A DNA stretch of 64,000 nucleotides from Dysidea avara (taxonomy: Eukaryota; Porifera; Demospongiae; Dictyoceratida; Dysideidae): NCBI RefSeq assembly GCF_963678975.1, contig NC_089280.1, positions 2,121,001 through 2,185,000 of the forward strand, written 5' to 3'. Under the pieces are notes generated by a model. It was not told the DNA's origin. It saw nothing but the letters and a program-made list of their open reading frames with translations, and made no database searches. Position 1 is the first letter of the stretch; each line of letters opens with the position of its first letter. Below are positions 50,550-62,920 of the stretch, piece after piece. Both the position numbers and the translations under genes were made by a program.

Positions 50550-51085
50550 CTGCCAAATTCAATGGAGGATCTCGAATGTTTTAGTGTTTACATGATTAAT
50601 AAACTATGCTAATGTAGCTCTAGCATTCTTATGTCTCAACTTGAGACCATGCTCACGTCATATCAAAGAACGTTGCTATAAGACACCTGTGTGTCCTATA
50701 ATAGAATATGCCTCCACAATGTGGGCTCCTCATACTACCAAAGACATTCATAAAATGAAATATGCTTCAGAGAAGACTGCAGAGCTGCTTTAGGTTTGTG
50801 TATAACAAGTATCAGAACAACATCAGAGTTACTAGCTTGCTGAAGTCTCTTGGCTGGTTAACCCTTGAAACTAGAAGGTCATACTTAAACTAAATTTAAT
50901 TATGATTGTAAGAATTTGATTCATTGTATACGCCCTGATAATTTTAGATCTGCTAGCTACTCATAGCTCATGGACACCAATACCATCTACAATACTACAC
51001 TGAATGTACTTGTGATTCTTACCAACATTCATTTCCCCCCTCAGCAGTTAGATTGTGGAACTCCTTGCCTTAAGATATAACTACA
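50550..51085 (+). pseudogene. Decayed LINE 3' end (CR1/L2/jockey-like reverse transcriptase C-terminus)
   Basis: Translated pieces in shifting frames read LWNSLPNSMEDLE (about 50555), CPIIEYASTMWAPHTTKDI (50689-50745), SLLKSLGWLTLETRRS (about 50830-50880) and AVRLWNSLP followed by a stop (about 51040-51070). This order (EYAS.W.PH, then L..L.W..L..RR, then ..RLWNSLP) is typical of the region after the reverse transcriptase domain in CR1/L2/jockey-type LINEs. Several frameshifts and stops make it inactive. It lies about 300 bp before gene D. Confidence 0.75.
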
Positions 51086-51370
51086 TGTAACGATTAGCTA
51101 TGGTCAATTTACACAGAAACTGTATAGTACTGCTTTAATATATAGTCTATATATGCATTATAGCTATATCTATGATTATAACTACTCAGTATCTATAATT
51201 AAAGTATTAAATTAATTTTTTTTTGTATCACTCTCCAACAGGCAACAAGGAGGAACGGAATTGTGTCGTTGTGTTTTTAGCGGTTTTATACCACTTCCTT
51301 TCCGTACATTTCCGTTTCGTTCCGTGAAATATACCCCACCTCCTGTAACAAGGCCGGCTGCAGCACTAGA

Positions 51371-54300
51371 ATGCGTGCTTTCTTTTTGCTAGTCACCTGG
51401 TGTTTAACTGGTGCTTTGGACGATCCTTGTGGAAGAAATGAATCAATTGATATTCACATAATCGGATTTTTCCCCTGTACTGCCAGTAACGATACTAGAG
51501 GTATTAGAGTGGATAATTGTGATGGGATAGACAGAATACCCATTATGAAGTTAGCTCTAGAGGAGATCAATGAGAGATGTGACCTACTACCAGGATATCG
51601 ACTAGTCGTCGACTATGCTAACTCCGCGGTAAGTTTCGCATGCATGATTTGACTATATACATGGCATAATTTGAGTATGACGGAGCCGCACTTTTGTAGT
51701 TCGGAGAGTGACGCTCCGGATCATTGTCCCGTATGCTAGCTACGTACATACCCTGGAGAGGCCCTTTTACAGTTTTAGTGTAAAGTACACTCAAAAATGA
51801 ACAAGCGTTTTCCACCATTTAGTAGTATTGAATTGCCACACCCCTTTTCTGAGTTGATGGCTGCGTGCAGCCGAGCGGGGGTTCAACTGACCACTGCACT
51901 GCTCAACTATATGAATGACTATGTTAATACTATGAACCTTGGCCCTGGCTATAGCTAACATTAGGAATAACCTGAAATTTCAGTTGCTTCTAGCTGCAAG
52001 TTTGTACATGAAATGAGAGTAACTCTTCAGGGTTTGCTGGATCTCAGTAATCTTTGTAGCTATAGCCTTTAATTGTTGTGAGCAAATCAGTATGTTTCAT
52101 CCACTGCACACTTGTCAATACAATGGTGATATCCATATAAGTGGCTATCTCATTGAAAGTTACAATTAGCATAAACTAAAGTGGATGTGATGCAACAGTA
52201 CCTAAGGCAGAGTTGTGGTTTCAATTATGGTATTGTTATGCACACTTTGAAGTGGTTTATATAGTGCTTTTGAGTTGGTGACACAACCATGCAGAGTTCA
52301 AAATGAGAGATGGAAATTGAGTGGCCATTATCAAAATTACCATGTCATTTACTGAGCACCACTGTAGTCAGTAATGTACAGTAAATGTGGCCACCCAAAG
52401 TCAACTTTGTGTGGCAGTTTGCCTAAATTGTACGGAAAATAGCCTATGGCCACCATTATTTAGAACTCTGCACAACCATCAGAAAATTAATTGTTGTGTA
52501 GCTTAAAATCACTATCCCAATCAAAGTAATCCACTATAAAGTATATAGGCACTAGTTCTACGCCTTCTGTCTGTCAGTAAGTTTAAAGACACAATTGTAA
52601 TGGACACAATTTTCCACGATGGTCAGTGCTTGCATATCAGAGTTAGAATTTCATGTAGCTACATAGGAGCTTGGATGATGAAGCAATCATTCACGTTGTT
52701 ATTATGTGCCAGGATTCTATTGGGAAATTTATGGAAAATTTTTCTTACGGTTACAGCTCTAGTATAATAGACCACACATGATATCATAACCATTTGTTGT
52801 TTTAATGTGGGTGGATGTTACACTCTGTTTCACTCTGTCACATGACATGTTGTTCCACAATGTGGGAGCTGCATGTCAACATATGGTTCACATTACCCAT
52901 TGCTGTTTGTCTTAGTGCTTTGGTTTTGCATTACATCATATGCCACCCATAAGTCATGCAAGAGTACAATATGTTTAATAATAATATATGTGGGAAAGGT
53001 ATTTTTATATGGGCCTATACAGTACATTCCCAATAATGTAATGAATCACCTTACAATGTGTACATGTCCTCTTGTGTATGTTTCTTGAAATTCCATTATA
53101 AAGTTATAGCCAGTTCTACAATGTCAATCAGTTAACAGAATCCTCACAAACCTTTCAATCTTTTCCATGTAAAATATGTTAACAAACTATAGTACGTTCA
53201 TGTTGAGCTGAATCCTCAAAAACATTTAATAATTCATGGATGCAATTACACACGATCTTGAAATTTGGCTCATTTGTAGTACTGCTTGACCCGCTAAAAA
53301 TATTTCAAAATCTTGTTGTTCAAATGTTTGACATAATACTTACAGCCAATCAAATTTTTTACAATACATTTCCTATGGGGAAGCTATATAAGTACAGTGT
53401 CCATTACAGCTCTTTCCCGAACTTGTAATGGAGCCAAACCGTACGTGTCTGTTGTTGACACCTTTGCTGTTACCAATAATCATCTGGTTTGCTGAAATGT
53501 TAACTCTGTTGAGAAAAAATCCACTTTTAATTTTTAGCTGTTTTTTCAGGATTCAGCTCAACGTGAACATACTATAGTACTGTAGCTGCATCACTGGCAT
53601 TTGCAGGTATCAGTGTAAACCAATGCCAGGTATATACATATACCAGGCCCTCAGTTACTTTGGCAATCAGATTAAATAGAGCAACTATTGTAGGTTCTTA
53701 GCAGACAATATAGCTAAACATTTTAATGTACATGGTCTGTGTACATCATATGGAACACATCATAGTTTGCCATTGATTGTGACTGAATTTTTGAAAAATG
53801 TTCCAAATTGCACTTTAGAAGTTTTGGGATAAACGGTTCTAAAGAATTCAAGTCAGCATAACTTGCCAAGGATAGCATGAAATTTACACAAGATAAGTAT
53901 CAATCTATTATATACCTTTCAGACCACTTACAGTACTTGTAACTGCTTGTAGAGTTTCCCACCAAATAAGATAGTATCATGAGGAGGAGGGTGGGGGTAG
54001 CTGGGTGGACTTCACAATAGAGGCAGACCACATTTGAAGTCCAGACACATGATTACAGTTGGCTTCTTAGTGGCTGATATGCAGCATCACAAAAAAAAAT
54101 CGTTTGGCCAACATTATCAGGCCATCCACCAGTAAACCACTGATTCTTGCCAAGCCAGGTCCTTCCGGGCACAAGGCCTGAAATCACCATTTGAGCTCTC
54201 CACACCACCCAGAAAAGATGTCTGTTAAAACCAGCTTCGAGTATATGGTTGAGTAGTACTGAGGGTCAAAACTAGTAACACGATAGTGTAACTATCCACT

Positions 54301-57300
54301 GGTGGTGTTAGTTTGATTTTGCCTGATATGTGATTTGATTGGTTTTGTAACAATTATATGTCACTTTTGTACAGTGTTCATCGATCCCAGCAGTGTACCA
54401 CCTCATCCAACAAACTGATCCATCACAACCAACTAAACTAATGATCCTTGGAACTGCTTGTTCTGGGGCTTCTTTTGTGATGGGAGAAATTGCCGAGAGA
54501 CATTTAAACATTACACAAGTGAGTGTTGTATCTCATTCTTTTCATTATGAAATACTATTATAAGACACAATAATGGTCTTGTGGTTTATGTGGTTTGTCA
54601 TTCAATCACAATCTCAATACAATTGAGGTATCAAATTGTAAAGTTATGCATTTAGTACTATGTAGTTATCACTGTTCTCCATACTTGTTTTCCTTATGAT
54701 AGGTGGCCTACACTGCGTCTGACTCAAAGTTTGCACGAGAGAGACACAGATATCCAAGATTTTATCGGATGGTACCACTAACAGAACAAATATCTGATGT
54801 ATACATTGCACTGATCAAACAGTTACAGTGGAAGAGAGTTGCAGTGATATCACATGATGATGACTTCAATATTAATGTAAGCACATCTACACACAGTCTA
54901 TTATACAAGACCTGATTTGTCCTTTCACACAGAAATCAAATTGTATTTAATGTCACAAACAGTTTACTACAGTAGGCTATTACAAATAAATTTTACTGTT
55001 ATCCTTCTGCCACTCTGCTGCATGGGTCTGCTTTGGTGTGCCTGTGTTTTTTGGAGCCCTGCATGAATATTTGATCAATGATCTGGTGCTCTAATACCAC
55101 TCGGTGGCTGTGCTGGAACTACAGATACGTAGCAGCAGTTGGCTGGATGCTCTCAGGAACTGTCACAGGTGCTCTCAGTGGATAAAGAGCCTCCACTGAC
55201 TTCAAACTGAACCTGGTAGCTTTTCACTCTATTTCTTGCTCCTATATAAGTTTACCACTTACCACTTGTAGTACTACCACTTGTAATATTAATAACGGAT
55301 TGGAAAAGCCCTTTGAAAATACACAAATTTCAGGTGGTATAATGTACTCTTCCAATACAATAGATACCTGTGGATAGCTCCATACATGGTGAAAATTTGG
55401 TGGGATCAACTTAAGCCATTGGCAAACTACAACCAATCAGGACACATGGTGGTGTGTCATGCGGCCAAGGAAAGTCAATGCATCTGGATGAGCAACAGAA
55501 AAGTGTGTATTTTACAGGAACCAAGAAAGCACTATTTTCATGCATTTTTGCCTCAGTAATAGCTGAAGAAAAATAACCTGTTCCTTCTGTACAACATTCC
55601 TCGGGGTGGAACATCTTGCATACCGTATAGTAAAAAACTTTGACAGTAAAAAAGTGTGACAAAACCCCTCTGTTGAAAAAATTGGTGGAAAAAACTTTGG
55701 CGATTGAAATAATATTTGCCAAAGTTTTTACTCGATGGTACGTAAGGTAACAACAAGGTGTCAACTCATCAGTTAAGTAGTGTAGTAAGTGTATAAGTAG
55801 CTAACATTGCTTTTGTAACAGTACTTTTGTAGCTACTGATCTAACAACGTTCTAGCAAAGACTGAGAGACGTGCTTCGCTATCTCCTGCGATGCCGAGAG
55901 TGGCCATAAATTATTTACTTTTTTCAGTAGCAGAGGTTATCACATAAATCAAAGTATTTAGCAAAATCCATCATGAGACGATGAATTAGTTGATGTGTGA
56001 ACAGGAAGCCAGTTTGAAATGCTATCCCAAGGAGTGGCTGAAGTGCTTAAACTGTGGGACACATTTCAAGGATCTCCAAAGTCAGCTCGATCTTTATTGC
56101 ATGGTGGTATGAGCTGACCTTCATCTCAAGTTCTAGTTATTCAATGTGCTCATGTGATCATCTAAAATAATTGGCGAACATAAACTTTGGCGAATTGAAT
56201 GCTGTTTGCCAAATTTGCCAAAGTTTTTTACCACCAAAGTTCTTTTACTATACAGTACAAAATTTGAGCTAAATCAGTCCAGCCATCTTTGAGATGCAAT
56301 CCTTCTTATTTCCTTCATATTTTTCTTCATCTTCTGTGTTAATTTTTCTTTTTGCACCACTTACAAAAATTACCGTAACTCACACAAGCTTTATTGGATT
56401 CTTTTCAAGTTTGGAGGGCATAAAGAGCTATTATAGCACAAAAGGTGCACTTGAAAGGTTATGGGAAACAAACGCATGCTCTTCACTGTTCTGCACCTTA
56501 CTATTACAAGTTCACACATTCTCCTTCAACAGCCACTTTGAATGTTCTGCAGCAGGGGCATAGCCAGGATTTTTTGAAGGGGGGTTCCAGCACCAGCATT
56601 GAGTTACTAGAAGCAGGGGTCTGGGGGCACAGCCCCCAGCTGCTGAGAGACTTTCAATATTTTAATAAATCAAAACTCAGCAAATTGCTATATTTTATGC
56701 AAAAAGTACATTAATTATGATGCATTAAGTGCCCCTGGGATGAAGGTAGTACTAGATAAAGTCACCTAGTGGAAACAGACAGCATAACACATAGAGACAC
56801 ATATAGTAATCTGTAAGTGATGGTTATATCTCACTGTGGTATAGGAGCCATGAATCCACTGATACAAATGACAATCAAAACAATATAACTATACAAATAT
56901 GCATAGCATGAATTCATTTTGCATAACACAAGTGATAAATTACTGGAGCTCTATATCTTTAAACACTGCACACCAAAGCTATAGCAGTATTAGGTCATGC
57001 TAAGTTTTGCATTTAATGTTGGAATGTCTGAAAAACTTCATATGGACATGGATATTCACATGCATGTTCTATTAGAGTATACCTGACTGCTCTATTAGAG
57101 TATATACCTGACTGCTCTATTAGAGTATATCGATCTTTTTAATAAGTTTTGAAGAGGGCTCATGTTACCTCTGTAAATCCTTCCCTGAGAGATGAATGTA
57201 AGTTTTATCAATTGTTGTGCTGTGCCATTATACTATATTGCTCACTCATTTTGTCCTGCCACACTAAATGGTGTGTTAGGATCCTGCTTGCAGAAGTCTA

Positions 57301-60300
57301 AATTTTACAGGGGGGGTTCCTGAACCCCCCGGAACCCCCCCTCCCTACGCCCCTGTGCAGCAGGATCATAATTGTTAGCTAGAATAATTATGTTCATTCA
57401 CTTCCTTATATTTCAGTATGATTCATACACTTAACATTTTCTCTGCCACTGTTCAAAATTCCATCTCAGATATAGCTAGCTAGTACTCACGACTTTAATG
57501 ACACAAGTAGTATTTTTATTTGATAACTAGCTATCTAGCTATAATCACAATTCAGTTTTAATAATTGTATGTGTAAGTCTATCAAGTCTATGGCCACAAA
57601 ACATTGCATTGGGGTGGATTATACAGTATGTGTGTGGCTTTAAAATGATCCAGCGCATGGTTGCTGAAGGAGTTTTGGGTGTCAATCCTCATCATTTGCA
57701 ATCTCAGAGCATTTAAAATCCAAACTTTTCCTGGGCTGCAGACCCCATAGCTTTGGCATGCTCCACTGCTGAAAGCGCATGTATTGTTATACAATGAAGT
57801 CATGTCAGATCAACTTTGAGTATAATGTCAGATCAACGAAAGCTAGTTATAATCTGTTCCCTTCAAGTAAACGTAATGGATACAGCTTAAAAAGAAGCTC
57901 ACCTACTACACAACATGTGTAAACACTAAAACCAGCCTGTATTCATTGAATGATGCTTTATTTTCTATGTGGCTTAAAGCTTGTTTGCTGACAAGGTTGT
58001 GTTGGCAGACATGCAGACACATGGCTTTCCCAAACCAATTTCAAACGAATGTCCATGCACAGCTGGCTGATATGGGAGCAAACCTGCTTTAAAATACCAT
58101 TATTCTCAAGCTTGGTTTCCAAACCACTACATAAGTCATGTAAACCATCAGTCTTGTATGTATTATTCATATTATTACTATTAGGTGCAGCTACATACAG
58201 TTACAACGTTAAAAGCTAATGACATACAAGTGTTGATGTCAGCAAGTTTTACCACCGATCCTACCATTGTTCTTAACCAGGTCAAGGTGAGTAGTTACAC
58301 ATGTACAGCACTAGTACTGTCTAGTAAATCAATGGTTGATCACAGAAAGTCAATGCCAGGATCATCATAGCCTGGATACCCCATAATATAGCCATCAACT
58401 TCTGGTGTATGGTAAGTACTAATAGTAATACAATTTATGAATTTACAAACTAATAATTGTAGGTTATTAAAAATCGGTTAGCAGGTCCAGATTTTGTCTG
58501 GTTCATTCCTGGTTGGTTCAGAGCTAACTGGTGGGAAGCTGTGGATGGGACTGGCTGCACTGCTGACGAAATGATGACATATTTGGAGCACACTTTGGGA
58601 GGCCTTGGTGACAGTGTGCTTGACAGTAATGAATCTCGGTTATTAGTGTCTGATAAGGTATGAGTTTATCATTCTATTTCTTATTGATCTGAAATATCTT
58701 CTCAGAATGTATCTCAGTTTAAAGATGATTTAGAGACAAAAAGTGAATTAGGACCAGTCACAACAGATATATTTCTCAACTATGGATATGTGTATGATGC
58801 AGTGTGGACCATTGTTCTTGCCTTAAACTCATCCATATCAATACTGGAAGATAGAGGGTTGGGAAGACTGGAAGACTTCACTTATGATTCAGTTAAAATG
58901 GCAAATGTGTTCACTGAAGCTGTAGCTAGTGTGTCATTTGAAGGAATATCGGTCAGTCCATAGTTTTAAAAATAGCCAGTAGCTGTCACTTAAACTTGTC
59001 TCATCACAGGGAAATGTCTCTCTACAAGAGAATGGCAGTAGAAAGTATCCTTCAGTGGAGATACGCCAGTATAGAGGTATGTAATATCATGTTTACTTAC
59101 ATGCTTAAAATATTGTTTATAATATATAGGTGGTGTTGCCATGCCAGTGCTACAATACAATGCAAATGCTAACTTTTCATTGGACATTTTACAATGGCAA
59201 GGTAATGTATACTGGTATATGATGAGTGTGTTCATTAACTACTGACACTTTAGGTGGTACATCACCTCCCAGAGATGCTCCTATTCCATCAGTTATAACA
59301 AGTAGTTTAGCAGAGTGTGTGATAGCCGGTGTTGTATCTTCTATTGGGATATTATCAGCAATATTCTTCTTCATCTTTAACCTCTATTATAACCAACACC
59401 CGTAAGTTGTGTTGTTTAATATTACCAGCACATGACTGAAAAGGCTATCAAAATGTTTACTAATTTTAGGGTAGTGAAGCGGAGCAGTTACCGACTCAAT
59501 TCACTAATTTTAGTAGCAGTTTTGGTAGGGTTTGTTGGTACCCTCCTACATGTTATTAAACTAGATGATGATATGTCTGAAGTTGTCACTACAACTATTT
59601 GCAATGTAAGTGAAGTCACTGATTGTAATATACAACTATATGTAGTCCTCACATAGGCAAGGACGTGGACTAATGAACTGGCATTTGTAGTTGCATTTGG
59701 CACGCTATTTGCTAAAGTTTGGAGACTGTACAAAGTCTTCTTTAATAAGAGAATGGTTCATCGAGTAAGCACTTGGACATTTGTGATAGTTTGTGGTTAT
59801 GTATGTTGTCAACTGTACAGAAATACTTGTCAGACAAATACTTATTTCTGATGGTGGCAGCTATAGCAACACCCACCTTACTGATCCTAATCATTCAAGG
59901 TGCAGCTTTTCCATTAACATTACATACTGACACAATCACCAATGAGGTTTGAGGATGCTTAGTAAGCTTGTGTGATTCATCTCATGTGCTCCTAGGGTGA
60001 TTTTTCCACTGAAGAGATTTATTTTGAATGTAGAGGACCAAATGAGTTTGTATTCTTAGCTCTTTCTTATGGTGAAACTTGCATACTAGCCTTGTTGAGT
60101 ATGTCAGTGGCTTATGAGACTCAGAAACATGTTCCCAAGTACAACAAGCTACACAAGTATCACGAATCAGCTGTGATCAACCTGACAACAATACTAGCTG
60201 TCCTATTGTCCTCTGTTTGTTATGCTATATTGGTAATTTTCAAATTGAATGAAGTTCAAGAAGGAATATTATTGGTGATCACACTTCGTGATTGTCTGTG

Positions 60301-60889
60301 GATGTTTCCAATGATCTGTTTGTTGTTTATTCCAAAGGTACACACCTTTTGCATCATATAATTATAATGATATTCATTGTTACAGATCTACAGAGTGTAT
60401 CGTGGACCATTTACTGATGAGAAAACGAGGTTGTCTCATTATTTATCTGTAGCTAGCAATCCATTTTATGGTGGACGTTTATCTTCTTCTTCACTGCCTG
60501 GGAGAAGAGGCTCCTCTGTTAGTGTCCTCTCAGAAAGACGGTCATCATTAACTACCTACTTGGCTGGGAGACGATTTTCTGATGTCAGCATCACATCTGA
60601 CCCAAACCCAAGTTTCTCTCATAACACTGATACTACTACTGCAAGTATTTTTGTGCCCAAACGAGAAGTCATGTTCTCACCCATACATGAAGAAGTGTCT
60701 GACTTTGAAGCTGAGACTACTGACCAACAAGAAGAGAACACTGCTCAAAAGCAATCGCCACAAGTTAAGAGGATTTCTGATCATGTGAGCATGAAAGGCT
60801 CTGATATGCTATGCAGTGAGCGTTATCTAGAACTACTGGAAGAGCCCACTTTTCCAAAGCTCATCACTTACAAAAGCACTGCAGTTTAA
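51371..60889 (+). CDS. Gene D: GABA-B-type class C receptor, complete (15 exons)
   Basis: Exons: 51371-51628, 54375-54518, 54703-54876, 58185-58286, 58346-58411, 58463-58657, 58706-58951, 59010-59076, 59130-59201, 59254-59401, 59470-59605, 59657-59764, 59821-59946, 59996-60337, 60386-60889; 895 aa, every exon the same length as in gene C. Signal peptide MRAFFLLVTWCLTGA, then DDPCGRNES. The domain order and helix positions are those of gene C. The tail has the same RRGSS, RRSSL and RRFSD clusters and ends KSTAV (PDZ class I type). Exon 2, intron 2 and the first half of exon 3 are almost identical to gene C (one difference seen by eye in the 184-bp intron), whereas the end of exon 3 and intron 3 differ more. 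Intron 3 is longer (3.3 kb) because of an inserted CAGGGGC element. Expected to be a G-protein-coupled receptor with an extracellular ligand domain; ligand unknown. Confidence 0.92.
56553..57355. mobile_element. CAGGGGC-type non-autonomous DNA transposon in intron 3 of gene D
   Basis: Begins CAGGGGCATAGCCAGG and ends CCTACGCCCCTG, so its ends are inverted repeats, each followed inward by G-rich or C-rich runs (GAAGGGGGGTTCC; GGAACCCCCCCTCC). Both sides are flanked by TGCAG (56548-56552, 57356-57360); the longer word TGCAGCAG also occurs on both sides. Three copies of the dispersed motif lie inside it at 57065-57130. No intact frame. Confidence 0.8.
57065..57132 (+). repeat. Three tandem copies of the dispersed motif
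   Basis: TGTTCTATTAGAGTATACC, then CTGCTCTATTAGAGTATATA, then CTGCTCTATTAGAGTATATC, spaced about 25 bp apart. The only place besides 65-255 where the motif is locally clustered on one strand. Confidence 0.75.
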
Positions 60890-61690
60890 GGATAGTCCTT
60901 TTGCAGTATCTATGTTTAGTATCTATGTTTATATTTAGAGCTATAGTGTAGGACATGATGTATCTGCATATATGCATTATATTTATCCAAACATTTTAAG
61001 ACGATTTTATGTTAATGTATCAAACAATACCTACAGAATGGTTCGCTACATAGTAAAATATTGCACAGTTTCAAAAAAGCTGGATGTTGGTTGTTTAATT
61101 ACTCGGGGTACAGCACATATAATATACATAACTAACAAATGACCATTAAAGTCACAACATAAGTACAAGTAAGCTAGTGCAAAATTAATAATACTGTTAT
61201 ATGTATTTGTCTCAGAGTCTGGTGATGTATTTAATGCAACTCCCACAGTTGACCAGTGTAGTCACCACATTAGTAGCAAAACTCAAGACATTGTAGTACA
61301 TAGGAAACATACCATGATAATAATAATATGTTCAACACAGAGAGGATGCTAATAAGATCACAAATATTTCAACACAACAGTGTAAGTATACATACAATTT
61401 TTGATTATCACTACATAATTTATTGTGCAATTCCTCCATAATAACCACAGAATAGGACACCATGCAAACATTAACTTAGTGGCCTACATACAATTTGTGT
61501 ATTCCTAGCTCTGAGCGTTGCCTCAACAACATTACATGACATTCAATGTTATTGTACATCACTGAACTGTCTGAAGGTGGGTAAACAAACTGACTTGTAT
61601 AATAATAATAGCTATATGAGTAGTCTTTTGCTACTCTGTTCAAAAGTGACTTATAATGATGTTGTCCATGCTGCTATTACTGTAAACACT
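60890..61690. other. 3' flank of gene D
   Basis: ATTAAA at 61145-61150 is a weak candidate polyadenylation signal. 61500-61580 is homologous to the 3' flank of gene C. No other gene seen. Confidence 0.4.
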
Positions 61691-62582
61691 AGGAACTTGT
61701 GAAAGAAAGAACAACGACCTTCATGTGATTGTATACTTTCCTTGTGTTCATGTAAATGATACTAGAGGTATTAGAGTGGATAATTGTGATGGGATAGACA
61801 GAATACCCATTATGAAGTTAGCTCTAGAGGAGATCAATGAGAGATGTGACCTACTACCAGGATATCGACTAGTAGTCAACTATGCTAACTCTGGCACAAG
61901 TTGTGATGCAAATAGGCTAAAGTAGCTATAACACAACTATACACATAATAGGCAGTATATATACATGTACATCAAGTAGCAGGCTTATACAATGCATGCA
62001 TAAGTATGTACATATGTCTATACCTATGTAGTATGTAAAGAACAGTATTTTTGTTATTGTACATTTTTCATATTTTATATGTAGTGTTTATCAATCCCAG
62101 CCAGAGGTGGATCTAGGAGAGGGGCTAATATGGGGGCTGAAGCTCCCTTCACTTTTAGTTGACCAATATGCTGAAAATTATAATGAACTTTAGTCTTAGT
62201 TATTTGTTGGGGAACATGTACATTTTACACAGCTCTATTGTGTGACTACATATATCTATATCATGCTTACTGTTAAATGAGCTTATGTTAACAATGCTCC
62301 TGTCATAATCATGATACATGTTCAAAGGTAGACATGTTTACACTACCCACTATAACATTTCTTGCTCACATGTTGTACTTACTGTACATTGCTTACTGTT
62401 GATCGACACAGGTCTCTTATACTGCTTCTTCTTCACTGTTCGGAGAAGACAAGTTCAGTTATCCTAGATTTTACCGACTGGTGCCAATAACAGAACAAGT
62501 AGCTGATGGGTATGTGGCAGTTGTGAAGAAGTTACGGTGGAGAAGAGTTGCAGTAATATCACATGATAGTGAGCTACACCTC
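61690..62582 (+). pseudogene. Remnant E: 5' part of a fifth receptor gene, broken
   Basis: Exon 1 remnant: from 61755 it encodes NDTRGIRVDNCDG and onward to YANSG, nearly identical to exon 1 of C and D. Upstream of that the match decays with indels and a stop, and no signal peptide is present. The exon 1 donor is lost (AACTCTGGCACAAG where the others have a GTAAGT). Exon 2 begins at 62085 after a good acceptor but is cut after 18 nt by a repeat. Exon 3 (62412-62582) is open and reads VSYTASSSLFGEDKF ... RRVAVISHDSELHLS, but its donor has shifted. No exon 4-15 appears before the window end. It is read as a pseudogene; later exons may lie beyond the window. Confidence 0.75.
62103..62180 (+). 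repeat. Repeat fragment interrupting exon 2 of remnant E
   Basis: AGAGGTGGATCTAGGAGAGG and the following GGGGCTGAAGCTCCC resemble the repeat at 62755-62910. It replaces most of exon 2. Confidence 0.55.
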
Positions 62583-62754
62583 AGTATAAGACATTCATAC
62601 AAGATTGCAGTAAATAATTACTCTATATAGGTTGGAAGATACACTTAATAGTTAGTATACATGTTTTGACGCATGAATGTTTTGGACATGGTCCAACACA
62701 CGTCATCAAAAGTGTTAAGGTGGGTCAGTGCAGTGCCATCATTACTATTCCAGG

Positions 62755-62920
62755 GGTGGATCTAGGATTTCAGAAGGGGGGATGCTAACAATGGTTGGTT
62801 GGCTAAGAAAAGTGAAACTAGTTACAACTAGCTGTAGTGTGCAAAGCACACTCAACATGCAGAGCATGCTCTATCTAGGGGGTCTGGGGGCATGCCCCCA
62901 CAGAAAATTTTGCAAATTTA
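62755..62920 (+). repeat. GGATCTAGGATTTC-type repeat with GGGGGCATGCCCCC end
   Basis: Runs from GGGTGGATCTAGGATTTC and a G-run through GTGCAAAGCACACTCAAC (a short palindrome) and CATGCAGAGCATG to GGGGGCATGCCCCCA. The same words occur at 19965-20020 on the other strand and in diverged form at 44810-44990. Confidence 0.65.

Noticed and set aside
50550..51085. Separate protein-coding gene upstream of D
   Set aside because: The similarity to LINE C-termini is spread over different frames with stops, so it is a decayed retroelement.
6364..60889. Metabotropic glutamate or calcium-sensing receptor family
   Set aside because: No cysteine-rich domain lies between flytrap and helix 1; the linker is only about 20-30 residues.
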